From positions 1 to 20,249 of the forward strand of contig CALXGC010000046.1 of assembly GCA_944387755.1 (NCBI GenBank): DNA of 20,249 nt. The letters are read 5' to 3'. The position numbers and the translations under genes were made by a program. The notes under the pieces were generated by a model. It ran no database searches. It was not told where the DNA came from and was given only the letters and a program-made list of their open reading frames with translations. Numbering within the stretch: position 1 is the first letter of the stretch; each line of letters begins with the position of its first letter. Shown one piece after another: positions 6,093 to 14,747 of this stretch. The DNA is from an uncultured Oscillospiraceae bacterium (GTDB lineage Bacteria > Bacillota_A > Clostridia > Oscillospirales > Oscillospiraceae).

Positions 6093-7375
6093 ATATTCTG
6101 CTCTTGTTTGTGGTCTTTGCCATTATGATCATGCTCAGCGTGCCCATCGGCGTCTCTCTGGGCACCGCCACGGCGATTACCATTATTTTTACCAGCAACA
6201 TCGACCCCATTCTGATTGCCCAGAAGGCCTTCACCGGCCTGGACTCCTTCAGCCTGCTGGCCATCCCCTTCTTCATGATGGCGGGCAACCTGATGGCCCA
6301 CGGCGGCATCGCCCGCCGCATCGTCAATATGGCGGACGTCCTGGTGGGTAAGTTCACCGGCGGCCTGGGCATCGCCACCATCATCGGCTGTATGTTCTTC
6401 GCCGCCATCTCCGGCTCCGGCCCCGCCACCGTCACCGCCATGGGCTCCATCATGATTCCGGAGATGGAGGACCGCGGCTATGACCGGGCCTTCGCCACCG
6501 GCCTGACGGCCACCGCCGGCACCATCGGCGTGATTATCCCCCCCAGCATTCCCTTCGTCATCTACGGCGTGGCCTCCGGCACCTCCGTGGGCGACCTGTT
6601 CCTGGCCGGCTTCATCCCCGGCATCCTCATCGGCATTGCGCTGATCATTGTCTGCTGCATCATCTCCCGCAAGCGCGGCTATAAGGGCCACGCTGAGGAG
6701 GACGGCAACCGCCGCAGCCTGGGCGCCACCTTCCTGGACTCCATCTGGGCGATTCTGGCCCCCGTCATCATCCTGGGCGGCATCTACGGCGGTATCTTTA
6801 CCCCCACCGAGGCGGCTGTTGTGGGCGTGGTCTACTCCCTGTTCGCCGGCAAGTTCATCTATAAAGAGCTGAACTGGAAGGTCTGGATGGCTACCCTGAA
6901 GGACACCGCCGACTGCAACGGCTTCACCGGTCTGGCCCTGGGCTTCTCCATGTCCTTCGCCTCCTACCTGGCCATGGAGCAGATTCCCACCAAGGTGGCC
7001 AACTACCTCCTGGGCATGGTCAGTCAGGACTGGCTGCTGATGCTCATGATGCTGATTGTCCTGCTGATTGTGGGCCTGTTTGTGGACAACATCTCCTCCT
7101 GCCTGATTCTGACCCCTGTGTTCCTGCCCATCGCCACCGGCATCGGCATGGACCCGGTCCACTTCGGTATCACCATGACCGTGGCCCTGGCCATCGGCTT
7201 TGTGACGCCTCCCTACGGCGTCAACCTGTTCGTGGCCTCCGGCGTGGCGAAGCTGACCATCGAAAAGATTGCAAAGGCCGCCATCCCCTTTATCCTGGCG
7301 ATGCTGGTGTGCCTGCTGCTGATTGCCTACATCCCCGGTATCTCCATGTTCCTGGTGGACCTCCTGGGGGCGTAA
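6089..7375 (+). CDS. dctM: TRAP transporter large permease (DctM family)
   Basis: This is a 428-residue polytopic permease of the DctM family and ion-transporter superfamily, which carries solute across the membrane with a sodium gradient. Characteristic motifs are SLLAIPFFMMAGNLM (55-69), SGSGPATVTAMGSIMIPEM (108-126), YDRAFATGL (131-139) and TAGTIGVIIPPSIPFVIYG (142-160). A second inverted half carries NISSCLILTPVFLP and ALAIGFVTPPYGVNLF. The length is normal and nothing appears missing. It overlaps dctQ by four bases. Use of GCC, CTG, ATC and GGC codons is heavy, as in dctP. Confidence 0.97.
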   Translation: MNILLLFVVFAIMIMLSVPIGVSLGTATAITIIFTSNIDPILIAQKAFTGLDSFSLLAIPFFMMAGNLMAHGGIARRIVNMADVLVGKFTGGLGIATIIGCMFFAAISGSGPATVTAMGSIMIPEMEDRGYDRAFATGLTATAGTIGVIIPPSIPFVIYGVASGTSVGDLFLAGFIPGILIGIALIIVCCIISRKRGYKGHAEEDGNRRSLGATFLDSIWAILAPVIILGGIYGGIFTPTEAAVVGVVYSLFAGKFIYKELNWKVWMATLKDTADCNGFTGLALGFSMSFASYLAMEQIPTKVANYLLGMVSQDWLLMLMMLIVLLIVGLFVDNISSCLILTPVFLPIATGIGMDPVHFGITMTVALAIGFVTPPYGVNLFVASGVAKLTIEKIAKAAIPFILAMLVCLLLIAYIPGISMFLVDLLGA

Positions 7376-7402
7376 ACCGGCGTTTTTCCCACATAAAATC
7401 CC

Positions 7403-7441
7403 ATCACTGCCTGGTATGCTGAATATCAGGCAGTGATTTAT
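7403..7441 (+). terminator. Hairpin between dctM and the larA-like gene
   Basis: ATCACTGCCTG (7403-7413) pairs exactly with CAGGCAGTGAT (7427-7437), extended inward by a G-U and two A-U pairs, with a seven-base loop. TTTATATC follows, a weak U-tract. It would be a partial terminator or attenuator lowering larA expression relative to the TRAP genes. No convincing separate promoter for larA is visible in the 104-bp gap. Confidence 0.6.
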
Positions 7442-7479
7442 ATCTGGCCGTCTTCTGGTTTTGGAAAGGAGCTGCTGCA

Positions 7480-8763
7480 ATGGAAAGAGAATTTTTGCTG
7501 CGCTGCGGGCAGAAGAGCTGCAAGGTCCGCGTGCCGGAGGGGGTGCGGTTTCAGTACGCCGCCCTCAATACAGTGGAGTGTCCGGAGGACCCCCTGGCCG
7601 CCGTGGAGGAGGCCCTGGACCACCCCGCCGGCGCGCCCAGGCTGGAGGAGCTGGTAAAGCCGGGGCAAAAGGTGTGCGTCATCAGCGACGACAACACCCG
7701 GCCCACGCCTGTGGCCCTGATTTTGAAGGCCCTCCTGCCCCGGCTGGAGCGGGCCGGGGTGCGCCGGGAGGACATCTTTTTGGTGATGGCTCTGGGGAGC
7801 CACCGCCCCATGACCCAGGAGGAGATTGCCGCGAAGGTGGGGCCGGAGACGGCCGCCAACTACCGGATTCTCAACAGCGAGTTTGAGAATCCGGACGCCC
7901 TGGTTCAGGTGGGGACCAGCGAGCTGGGAACCCCCATCCGGGTGTTCAAGGCCGCCATGGAGGCGGACGTGCGCATCGGCATTGGCAACATCGTCCCCCA
8001 CGGCTGTATGGGCTGGAGCGGCGGCGCCAAGATTTTGTATCCGGGGATTACCGCGGCGGACATCGTCTCGGAGTTCCACGTCATGCAGGGCCTGCGGGAG
8101 GAGATTCTCCTGGGCATGGTGGAGAGCCCCACCCGCCTGGCGGTGGAGGAGTGGACCAAGTCCATCGGCCTGCACTACATTGTCAACACGGTGCTGGACA
8201 AGGAGCTGCGCCTGTACCGGGTGGCGGCGGGGGACTATATCCAGGCCCACCGGCAGGCGGTGGAGTATGCCAAGCAGGTCTGCGGCGTGCCCCTGGAGGG
8301 ACAGCCCGATGTGATTCTCACCGCCGCCTATCCCATCTACATGGACTTCTGGCAGTGCGGCAAGGCCTTCTACGGCCCGGCCGCCGTCATCCGGCAGGGC
8401 GGCGAGCTGCTGGTGCTGGCCAGCTGTCAGGAGGGCGTGGGGCCCCACGACAAAATGCTGCCCTACATGGGCCTGGAGGATGGACAGGCCGCGCTGGAGC
8501 GGCGGGTGCGCGGCGGTGAGACCGGCGAGGACATCCTGACCATGGCGGTGGGGGTCAGCATGGGCCGGGTGGTGCGCCACTGCCGCACAACCCTGATCAC
8601 CGACGGCCTGACCCCGGAGGCGTGCGCGGTGGGACATATGGCCCACGCGCCGGAGGACCGGCTCCAGCAGACTCTGGAGGCCGCCCTCGCCCGCTTTGAG
8701 GACCCCTTCCTCCTGGTGATTCCAGAGGGGGGAGAGGCTGTGCCCATCCTTCCGGCGCAATAA
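7480..8763 (+). CDS. larA: LarA-family nickel-pincer 2-hydroxyacid racemase/epimerase
   Basis: This is a 427-residue LarA-family protein. LarA interconverts D- and L-lactate using a covalently bound nickel-pincer nucleotide; relatives act on other 2-hydroxyacids. Key positions coincide with the characterised Lactiplantibacillus enzyme numbering: SDDNTRPTP (69-77), catalytic H108 (in GSHRPMT) and H174 (in PHGCMGWSGGAK), cofactor-linking K184 and nickel ligand H200. WQCGK (291-295) fits the substrate-binding Q/K region. ATG 7480 follows AAAGGAG (7465-7471) at eight bases. It follows dctM by 104 bp on the same strand and probably acts on the solute imported by the TRAP system. Cofactor genes larB, larC and larE are not in this window. 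LarA homologues have diverse substrates, so lactate specificity is not assured. Confidence 0.92.
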   Translation: MEREFLLRCGQKSCKVRVPEGVRFQYAALNTVECPEDPLAAVEEALDHPAGAPRLEELVKPGQKVCVISDDNTRPTPVALILKALLPRLERAGVRREDIFLVMALGSHRPMTQEEIAAKVGPETAANYRILNSEFENPDALVQVGTSELGTPIRVFKAAMEADVRIGIGNIVPHGCMGWSGGAKILYPGITAADIVSEFHVMQGLREEILLGMVESPTRLAVEEWTKSIGLHYIVNTVLDKELRLYRVAAGDYIQAHRQAVEYAKQVCGVPLEGQPDVILTAAYPIYMDFWQCGKAFYGPAAVIRQGGELLVLASCQEGVGPHDKMLPYMGLEDGQAALERRVRGGETGEDILTMAVGVSMGRVVRHCRTTLITDGLTPEACAVGHMAHAPEDRLQQTLEAALARFEDPFLLVIPEGGEAVPILPAQ

Positions 8764-8770
8764 AAATCCG

Positions 8771-8808
8771 GCTCCGGAGCGGCAGAGCGCCGCCCCGGAG
8801 CTTTTTTT
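8771..8808 (+). terminator. Rho-independent terminator of the larA gene
   Basis: GCTCCGG (8771-8777) pairs with CCGGAGC (8795-8801), and GCGGC (8779-8783) pairs with GCCGC (8789-8793). One mismatch separates the two helices and the loop has five bases. Seven T residues (8802-8808) follow. The T-run overlaps the stop codon of convergent hcp. Confidence 0.93.
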
Positions 8809-10369
8809 ATCCCCGGCCCAGAATCTCGTCCAGGTCCTGCTCCGGAGAGGTGATGGGCCGCAGGCCGTACACGTCCATAAGGGTTTTGGCCACCGGTTCG
8901 GAGAAAAAGGCGGGCATGGTGGGTCCCAGGTACATATTTTTCACCCCCAGGGCCAGGAGGGTCAGCAGGATGCACACCGCCTTCTGCTCATACCAGGAGA
9001 GCACCAGCGTCAGGGGCAGCTCGTTCACCGTACAGTGGAAGGCGTCCGCCAGGGCCAGGGCAACCTGGATGGCGCTGTAGGCGTCGTTGCACTGCCCCAT
9101 GTCCAGAAGCCGGGGCAGGCCGTCAATTTCCCCCAGCTCCAGGTCGTTGAAGCGGTATTTCCCGCAGGCCAGGGTGAGAATCAGGGTGTCCCTGGGGGCG
9201 CGCCTGACAAACTCGGTGTAGTAGTTCCGGCCGGGGTGGGCACCGTCGCAGCCCCCCACCAGAAAGATGTGCCGTAGCCGGCCGCTTTTGACGGCCTCTA
9301 TGATTTTTCCGGCGCTGGCCAGCGCAGCCCCGTGGCCGAAGCCGGTGGTCAGCTGGTGTCCGCCGTTGATGCCCCCCATGCTCCGGTCCTGGGGATAGCC
9401 CCCCAGGGCCAGGGCCTGCCGGATCAGCGGTCCAAAGTCCTTGCGTCCGCCGGCGCCGGCGGGGATGTGCCGGAGGCCCTGGAAGCCCACCACAGAGGTG
9501 GTGTACACCCGGTCCTGATAGCTGGGGCGGGGCGGCATCAGGCAGTTGGTGGTGAAGAGGATGGGGGCGGGGAGGTCCTGGAACTCGGTCTGCTGGCTCT
9601 GCCAGGCGGTGCCGAAGTTGCCCGCCAGGTGGGGATACTTCTTCAGCTCCGGATAGCCGTGGGCGGGGAGCATTTCGCTGTGGGTGTAGATGTTGATGCC
9701 CATGCCCTCCGTCTGCTCCAGAAGCTGGGCCAGGTCCCTCAGGTCATGTCCGGAGACCACAATAAACGGCCCACTTTTGACGCTGGTGCTGACCTGGGTG
9801 GGGACCGGCGTGCCGAAGGTCCCGGTGTTGGCCCGGTCCAGCAGCTCCATGCACCGGAAATTGACGGTTCCGAACTCCAGCAGCAGCGCCAGCCACTCCT
9901 CCGTTTTGTGGGGGCGGTTGACGGCGCACAGGCCCCGGTAGAACCAGTTGGTGACGGCGCTGTCCTCATAGCCCAGGTTCAGGGCGTGGTGGGCGTAGGC
10001 GGCCATCCCCTTCAGCCCGAACAGCAGGGTGGAGCGCAGGGAGACCAGGTCAGCCTCCCCCTTCCAGAGCTCCGCCAGAGGGCCGTCATAGCCGCCGGCG
10101 CGGTCCCGCTCTGCGCGCACGCGGCCGGTGAAGGCCTGAATGGCGTTGCCGTCGAAGTTGACGTTGGTGAGGGTGGTGAACAGGCCGTCCATGAGAAGGC
10201 GGCCGCTGTCTCTGGTGGGCCGGCCGCTCCGCTGGACGGCCTCCGCCAGGCGGATCAGCTCATAGACCAGGCTGTCCTGGAGCCGGGCAGTCTCCGGCTG
10301 TTTTCCGCATACCCCGGTGCGGACGCAGCCCACGCCCCCCGCCGCCTGCTGGCACTGAAAACAAAACAT
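8807..10369 (-). CDS. hcp: Hybrid cluster protein (hydroxylamine reductase)
   Basis: This is a 520-residue Hcp, an iron-sulfur enzyme reported to reduce hydroxylamine to ammonia and nitric oxide to nitrous oxide, protecting anaerobes from nitrosative stress. The N-terminus has C3, C6, C15 and C21, the C-x2-C-x8-C-x5-C spacing of class I enzymes with a [4Fe-4S] cluster. All hybrid-cluster ligands are present: H208, E232, C276, C374 (the persulfide position, in VGGCDG), C402, C427, E461 and K463. Their relative spacing agrees with the Desulfovibrio protein. ATG 10369 follows AGGAGGG (10378-10384) at about eight bases. No hcr reductase or HcpR regulator is next to it. It converges on larA and is separated by a terminator from the SLH operon upstream, so it is likely its own unit, although its promoter is not clear. 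Confidence 0.97.
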   Translation of the reverse strand: MFCFQCQQAAGGVGCVRTGVCGKQPETARLQDSLVYELIRLAEAVQRSGRPTRDSGRLLMDGLFTTLTNVNFDGNAIQAFTGRVRAERDRAGGYDGPLAELWKGEADLVSLRSTLLFGLKGMAAYAHHALNLGYEDSAVTNWFYRGLCAVNRPHKTEEWLALLLEFGTVNFRCMELLDRANTGTFGTPVPTQVSTSVKSGPFIVVSGHDLRDLAQLLEQTEGMGINIYTHSEMLPAHGYPELKKYPHLAGNFGTAWQSQQTEFQDLPAPILFTTNCLMPPRPSYQDRVYTTSVVGFQGLRHIPAGAGGRKDFGPLIRQALALGGYPQDRSMGGINGGHQLTTGFGHGAALASAGKIIEAVKSGRLRHIFLVGGCDGAHPGRNYYTEFVRRAPRDTLILTLACGKYRFNDLELGEIDGLPRLLDMGQCNDAYSAIQVALALADAFHCTVNELPLTLVLSWYEQKAVCILLTLLALGVKNMYLGPTMPAFFSEPVAKTLMDVYGLRPITSPEQDLDEILGRG

Positions 10370-10434
10370 CTCGGAATCCCTCCTGTTTTTTTCATAGCCT
10401 TTCCCAGGCGGGGCGTTCTATACCCGGCTTCAGA

Positions 10435-10470
10435 CAGGAAAAAGCCCGGCCTGCGCCGGGCTTTTTCCTG
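10435..10470 (-). terminator. Terminator of the MacAB/SLH operon
   Basis: CAGGAAAAAGCCCGGC (10435-10450) and GCCGGGCTTTTTCCTG (10455-10470) form a perfect 16-bp inverted repeat with a four-base loop. Because A5 and T5 runs flank the GC core on both sides, it can work in either direction. It lies 16 bases after the SLH gene stop. Confidence 0.95.
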
Positions 10471-10486
10471 TTGAGAGGGAGGGCGG

Positions 10487-12769
10487 TCAGTTGGCCACGA
10501 GGATTCGGACCTTGCCGCCCACGGGGTCGATATAGGCCGTGAGGTCGTTGGAGAAGGCCAGGCAGGCCCGCAGGCGCTCCAGGCCGTCCGCCTGGCTGAA
10601 CCAGCTCTCTGTGGCGTCCCGGAAGCACTCCACATCGCTGGCCACCGGATAGGTGCGGCCCTGGAAGGTGAGGTAGTACCGGCCGTCCCGCTCGAAGAAG
10701 TCGGAGGCGGAGACGTGTTCCAGCTCGGTGAGGGTGAGGACGTCCACGATAAAGTTCTTGGAGTTGAGGGCGATGCCGGCAAAGCCGCCGTTCCGCCCGG
10801 CGTAGCCGGAGTTCTCCGCGATGGCGTGGGAGGTGTGGTTCTCCAGCTTCCAGACGGTGCGGTCGCTGCCGCTGCCGGCGGAGCTGCCCACCATGCGGCC
10901 GTACAGATAGGCGTCGCCGGTGACGCCGTCCAGCACGATGAGGTCCACCACGCCGGAGCTGTTCAGATGGACGCCCTTGATCTTCTCCTGGGGGATGACG
11001 CCGAAGTCCAGGGAGGACAGGGGCACGGCGGCGTGGGGGCCGTCCCGGAACTGCTCGTATACCCGGACGCCGGGGGCCACCTTGTTCCGGCCCACCGTCA
11101 TGGCGGAGGGGTCGAAATCCCCGGAGGCGCTCTGGCCGGTGAAGCGGGAGGCGCTGAGCTTGTTCTCGTCGGAGGAGGACAGGCTGCACACCAGGTTGAG
11201 GTGGCGGAGGTTGCTCTCCGCGCCGGTGAGCTCCAGGGAGCCGCCGTTGGGCAGGAAGAGCTCGGCGGTGGTGGCGCTGGTGACGAGGCCCAGGGCGGTG
11301 GAGCGGGTCTGGGAGGTGACGGGGACGATGCCGGCCACCTGGCCGTCCACCGTCAGCAGCAGGGACACCTGGTCGCCCACCGACACCTGGCCGGTGAAGT
11401 CCCAGGCGCTCTCCAGCACCGGGAAGGTGTGGCCCAGCAGCTCGATGGAGGTGGGGGCCCCGGCGTTGGGGGAGGGATTCTGGTACTTGCAGGTCAGGCG
11501 CAGGTCGGACACCAGAAGGGTGTTGGACATGCTGTCATAGGTGACGACGTCATAGGGCTGAATCTGGGACAGGCTGATCTCCTGCTGGTTTTTCAGCACC
11601 GTATAGCCGCTGGCCCCGCCGGTGAGGTTGTGGAAGACGGCGGGACTGCTCCCGTTTGTCACCACCACCGCCCCGGCGTCCACGTCGGTGGCGGAGGAGC
11701 CCACGTAGAGGGCGGTCACTTTGCCCCGGAGGGTGAACAGCGTCACCCGGCTGCCGGCGGTGAGGGTGAGATACCCCTCGGAGTAGGGCTTGCTGTCGCT
11801 GGAGGAGGAGGTGTACACCGGCGTATCCCCGGAGACGGTGTAGCGCTGGCCGTTGGAGGCGGTCAGATAGCTGGGCTCCGCGCTGTCCCGGAGGGAGATG
11901 GAGGCGGAGTCGCTGTCGTCGGGGACGAAGGTGACAATCTCGCTGTCCTCGTTGAGGACCAGGGCTCCCCGCCGGCCCACCAGGGCGGTGGGGACCGCGT
12001 CCTCCGCGTCGGGGAGGTAGGTGCCGTTGGAGGTGCGCACGGCCCCCAGGGCGGAGCCGTCGTCGGTCTCGGCGTTCACCGCCAGGAGGATGGTGTCCTC
12101 CCGGACCTCGCCGCCCAGGGTGGTATAGTACTCCCGTCCGCCGCCGGTTTTGCAGTCCAGGGCGTTGACAAACAGCTGGGCGGCCTGGGCGCGGGTGATG
12201 GAGTCGTTGGCGCCCGCCTGCACGCCCTGGCTCAGGCCGATGGACTCCGCCAGGTTCAGGTAGCCGTCGGGCCACACCGCCCCCACCTGGTCCCCGGTGT
12301 AGCCCAGCACCCGGATGAGAATGGTGACGGCCTGGGCGTAGGTAAGGGCCTGGTCAGGCAGGAAGCGGCCGTCTCCCACCCCGGCGATGAGGGGGGTGGA
12401 GTCATCTTCGCTGCCCACTCCGGTGGAGGCGGCCAGATTGATATAGCCCCTGGCCCAGTGGCTGGCAGGCACGTCGGTGAAGATGGTGCGGGTGGAGTGG
12501 AGAACCACCTGGTCCTCCAGGCCCATAAAGTTCACCGCCATGGTGCAGAACTGGGCGCGGGTGAGCACCGTGTTGGGCTGAAACGTGTTGTTCCCCGTGC
12601 CGGCCACAACCCCCATCAGCCGCAGAATGTCGGCGTTCACCGCCGTGGCGGGGTCGGTCACGTCCTGAAAGGAGGACGTCCCCGCCGCGGCCGCCGGAAG
12701 CGGGGCGGCCAGTCCGGCGGCCAGGGCGGCCGCCAGCAGGGTGTGAATTATGCGATGTTGTCTCATCAT
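10487..12769 (-). CDS. Secreted SLH-domain protein, last gene of the MacAB-like operon
   Basis: This is a 760-residue exported protein. A signal peptide (about 1-29) ends in an alanine-rich AAAAG. Three SLH repeats follow at about 34-85, 96-155 and 165-205, each with a TRAQ- or TYAQ-like segment; such repeats bind pyruvylated secondary cell-wall polymer. The remaining roughly 550 residues are rich in serine, threonine, valine and short beta-like segments and match no domain I recognise. ATG 12769 follows GGGAG at about eight bases; ATG 12766 is an alternative. It starts 20 bp after the permease stop, with no terminator between, so it belongs to the operon. Its job may be to hold or extend the exporter in the wall, or it may be cargo; neither can be shown from sequence. 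Confidence 0.85.
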   Translation of the reverse strand: MMRQHRIIHTLLAAALAAGLAAPLPAAAAGTSSFQDVTDPATAVNADILRLMGVVAGTGNNTFQPNTVLTRAQFCTMAVNFMGLEDQVVLHSTRTIFTDVPASHWARGYINLAASTGVGSEDDSTPLIAGVGDGRFLPDQALTYAQAVTILIRVLGYTGDQVGAVWPDGYLNLAESIGLSQGVQAGANDSITRAQAAQLFVNALDCKTGGGREYYTTLGGEVREDTILLAVNAETDDGSALGAVRTSNGTYLPDAEDAVPTALVGRRGALVLNEDSEIVTFVPDDSDSASISLRDSAEPSYLTASNGQRYTVSGDTPVYTSSSSDSKPYSEGYLTLTAGSRVTLFTLRGKVTALYVGSSATDVDAGAVVVTNGSSPAVFHNLTGGASGYTVLKNQQEISLSQIQPYDVVTYDSMSNTLLVSDLRLTCKYQNPSPNAGAPTSIELLGHTFPVLESAWDFTGQVSVGDQVSLLLTVDGQVAGIVPVTSQTRSTALGLVTSATTAELFLPNGGSLELTGAESNLRHLNLVCSLSSSDENKLSASRFTGQSASGDFDPSAMTVGRNKVAPGVRVYEQFRDGPHAAVPLSSLDFGVIPQEKIKGVHLNSSGVVDLIVLDGVTGDAYLYGRMVGSSAGSGSDRTVWKLENHTSHAIAENSGYAGRNGGFAGIALNSKNFIVDVLTLTELEHVSASDFFERDGRYYLTFQGRTYPVASDVECFRDATESWFSQADGLERLRACLAFSNDLTAYIDPVGGKVRILVAN

Positions 12770-12789
12770 TTAAACTTCTCCCTTCCAGC

Positions 12790-14037
12790 TTATTCCGCCC
12801 GCAGGGCCGCCACCGGCTGGAGGCCGGAGGCCTTGATGGCGGGATACATGCCGAAAATAATACCCAGCGCGATGGAGATGGCGGCGGCGCCCACTGTGAC
12901 GCCGGGGCTGGGGACCAGAATCATATTAAAGGACAGCTTGCCCACAATCAGCGTGCCGATGTAGCCCACTGCGATGCCGAAGACGCCGCCGATGCCGCAG
13001 ATCATGGCGGCCTCAATGAGGAACTGCACGATGATGCTCCGCCGCTCCGCGCCGATGGCCTTTCGGATGCCGATTTCACGGGTGCGCTCCGTCACCGTCA
13101 CCAGCATGATGTTCATAATGCCGATGCCGCCCACCAGCAGGGAGATGGCGGCGATGCCTCCCAGGAAGCGCTGCTGCATGGCGTCAGCCTCGTTCTGCTC
13201 GTTCTGCCAGGTCTCCGGGGAGCTGACGGAGAAGTAGCCGTAGTCGCTGGAGATGATGCCGGAGAGAAAGCCGTTGAGGGCGGTGACAGTGGGGGCGATG
13301 GCGTCGGAGTTCTTCACCTTGACCACGAAGTCCTCGATGGGTTGGTTGTTGTTGAAGTAGCGGGTCATGGTGTGGGGGAGCAGAATCATGCGGTCCTGGC
13401 GCTTGATCTCGTCCAGCAGGTACTGGTTGTCCTCCGTGGTGCCCACATTTACCCCGGCGGCCTTGCTCTGGTACACCCCCACCACCCGGAAGGGGATGCC
13501 GTTGATGGTGATGGTCTTGTCCAGGGGGTCGGCGAAGGCGAACAGCTCCTCCGCCGTGGCGGAGCCCAGGACGCACACCTGGTTGAGCTTCTCGATGTCC
13601 AGGAAGGACAGGTCCCGGCCCTTGGCCAGTTTAAAGTCGTTGCACAGGCTGTACTGGTCGCTGCCCAGAAAGACGGTGGTCATGGTGTTCCAGTCGTCGG
13701 TGGGCAGGGTCTTGGAGCCGTAGGAGATGGTGGTGTTGGAGTGCACCTGTCCGTTGGGGGTGACGCCCTCCACCAGGTCGTCCAGGCCCAGGCAGTAGTT
13801 GTACAGGGACTGGGACACGTCCACCGCGGAGTTCCAGCTGTAGGCGTAGACCTGGACGGTGTTGGTGCCCATGCTGTCGTAGTAGGCCCGCAGGGCGGCG
13901 TTCTGTCCCTGGGCATAGGACACCAGGATAATCACCGCCGCCAGGCCGATGATGATGCCCAGCATGGTGAGGGCGGAGCGCCCCACGTTGGAAAAAATGG
14001 ATTTCGCGGCCATTTTGACCGCCTGACCCAGCTTCAC
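12790..14037 (-). CDS. MacB/FtsX-type ABC transporter permease
   Basis: This is a 415-residue permease of the type VII (MacB-like) ABC family. One N-terminal helix (about 20-42) is followed by a large extracytoplasmic MacB core domain (about 43-280) and three C-terminal helices of the FtsX domain. The conserved coupling segment TERTREIGIRKAIGAERR (316-333) is intact, and the protein ends in the usual PVAALRAE. The start is GTG 14037, overlapping the ATPase stop in GTGA, with GGAGG upstream. This family couples cytoplasmic ATP hydrolysis to movements outside the membrane and exports peptides, toxins, antibiotics or lipoproteins. The ATPase domain is a separate gene here, as is normal in Gram-positive bacteria. 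Confidence 0.95.
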   Translation of the reverse strand: MKLGQAVKMAAKSIFSNVGRSALTMLGIIIGLAAVIILVSYAQGQNAALRAYYDSMGTNTVQVYAYSWNSAVDVSQSLYNYCLGLDDLVEGVTPNGQVHSNTTISYGSKTLPTDDWNTMTTVFLGSDQYSLCNDFKLAKGRDLSFLDIEKLNQVCVLGSATAEELFAFADPLDKTITINGIPFRVVGVYQSKAAGVNVGTTEDNQYLLDEIKRQDRMILLPHTMTRYFNNNQPIEDFVVKVKNSDAIAPTVTALNGFLSGIISSDYGYFSVSSPETWQNEQNEADAMQQRFLGGIAAISLLVGGIGIMNIMLVTVTERTREIGIRKAIGAERRSIIVQFLIEAAMICGIGGVFGIAVGYIGTLIVGKLSFNMILVPSPGVTVGAAAISIALGIIFGMYPAIKASGLQPVAALRAE

Positions 14038-14747
14038 AGCTCCACCTCCTCCCGGCCGCCGTCGGCCACGATGCGCCCGTCGGAGATGCGGACGATGCGG
14101 TGGGCGGTGGCGGCAATGCCGTTGTCATGGGTAATCAGAATGATGGTGGCGCCCTCCTCGTTGAGGGTGTGGAGAATCTCCAGCACGTGGCGGCCCGTCT
14201 TGGAGTCCAGGGCGCCGGTGGGCTCGTCGGCCATGATGATGGGGGGATGGGCGGCGATGGCGCGGGCAATGGCCACCCGCTGCTGCTTGCCGCCGGACAT
14301 CTCCGCGGGCTTGTGCTTCCAGCGGTCGGCCATGCCCACCTTCTCCAGGGCCTCCATCACCCGCTCCTCCCGCTGGAAGATGGACACCCCCTGGTAGATC
14401 AGGGGCAGCTCCACGTTCTCATAGGCGGTGAGGGCGGGGATCAGGTTATAGCCCTGGAAGATGAAGCCGATCTCCCGGTTGCGGATGCGGGCCAGCTGCC
14501 GGTCGGAGCGGTGGGTGACGTCGGTGCCGTTGAGGATATAGGTCCCATAGGTGGGGATGTCCAGACACCCCAGGATGTTCATCAGGGTGGACTTCCCCGA
14601 ACCGGAGGCCCCGATGATGGCCACGAACTCTCCCCGGCCGATGGTCAGAGAGACGCCGTCCAGAGCCCGGACCTCGCTCTCCTTCCCCTCGTTGTAGATT
14701 TTATACAGGTCTTTCACTTCAATGAGCATGGCCTTCACCCCGCTCAT
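14034..14747 (-). CDS. MacB/LolD-type ABC transporter ATP-binding protein
   Basis: This is a 237-residue nucleotide-binding subunit. Walker A is GASGSGKS (46-53), the Q-loop is Q98, the signature is MSGGKQQR (150-157), Walker B is IIMADEP (170-176) with catalytic E175, and the switch histidine is H207. The family-typical GCLDIPTYG and NLIPALTAYENVELPL are also present. ATG 14747 overlaps the fusion-protein stop in ATGA. ATG 14729 (MLIEVKDL) is an alternative, preceded by GGGGTGAAGG. It energises the neighbouring permease, and nothing essential is missing. Confidence 0.97.
   Translation of the reverse strand: MSGVKAMLIEVKDLYKIYNEGKESEVRALDGVSLTIGRGEFVAIIGASGSGKSTLMNILGCLDIPTYGTYILNGTDVTHRSDRQLARIRNREIGFIFQGYNLIPALTAYENVELPLIYQGVSIFQREERVMEALEKVGMADRWKHKPAEMSGGKQQRVAIARAIAAHPPIIMADEPTGALDSKTGRHVLEILHTLNEEGATIILITHDNGIAATAHRIVRISDGRIVADGGREEVEL

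Noticed and set aside
5984..7480. A 498-codon minus-strand frame opposite dctM
   Set aside because: The His/Gln/Asp/Gly-rich composition is an antisense shadow of a well-recognised permease.
10715..12964. A 749-codon plus-strand frame opposite the SLH gene
   Set aside because: The glycine/alanine/histidine-rich product has no domain, and the minus strand has a signal peptide, SLH repeats and an operon context.
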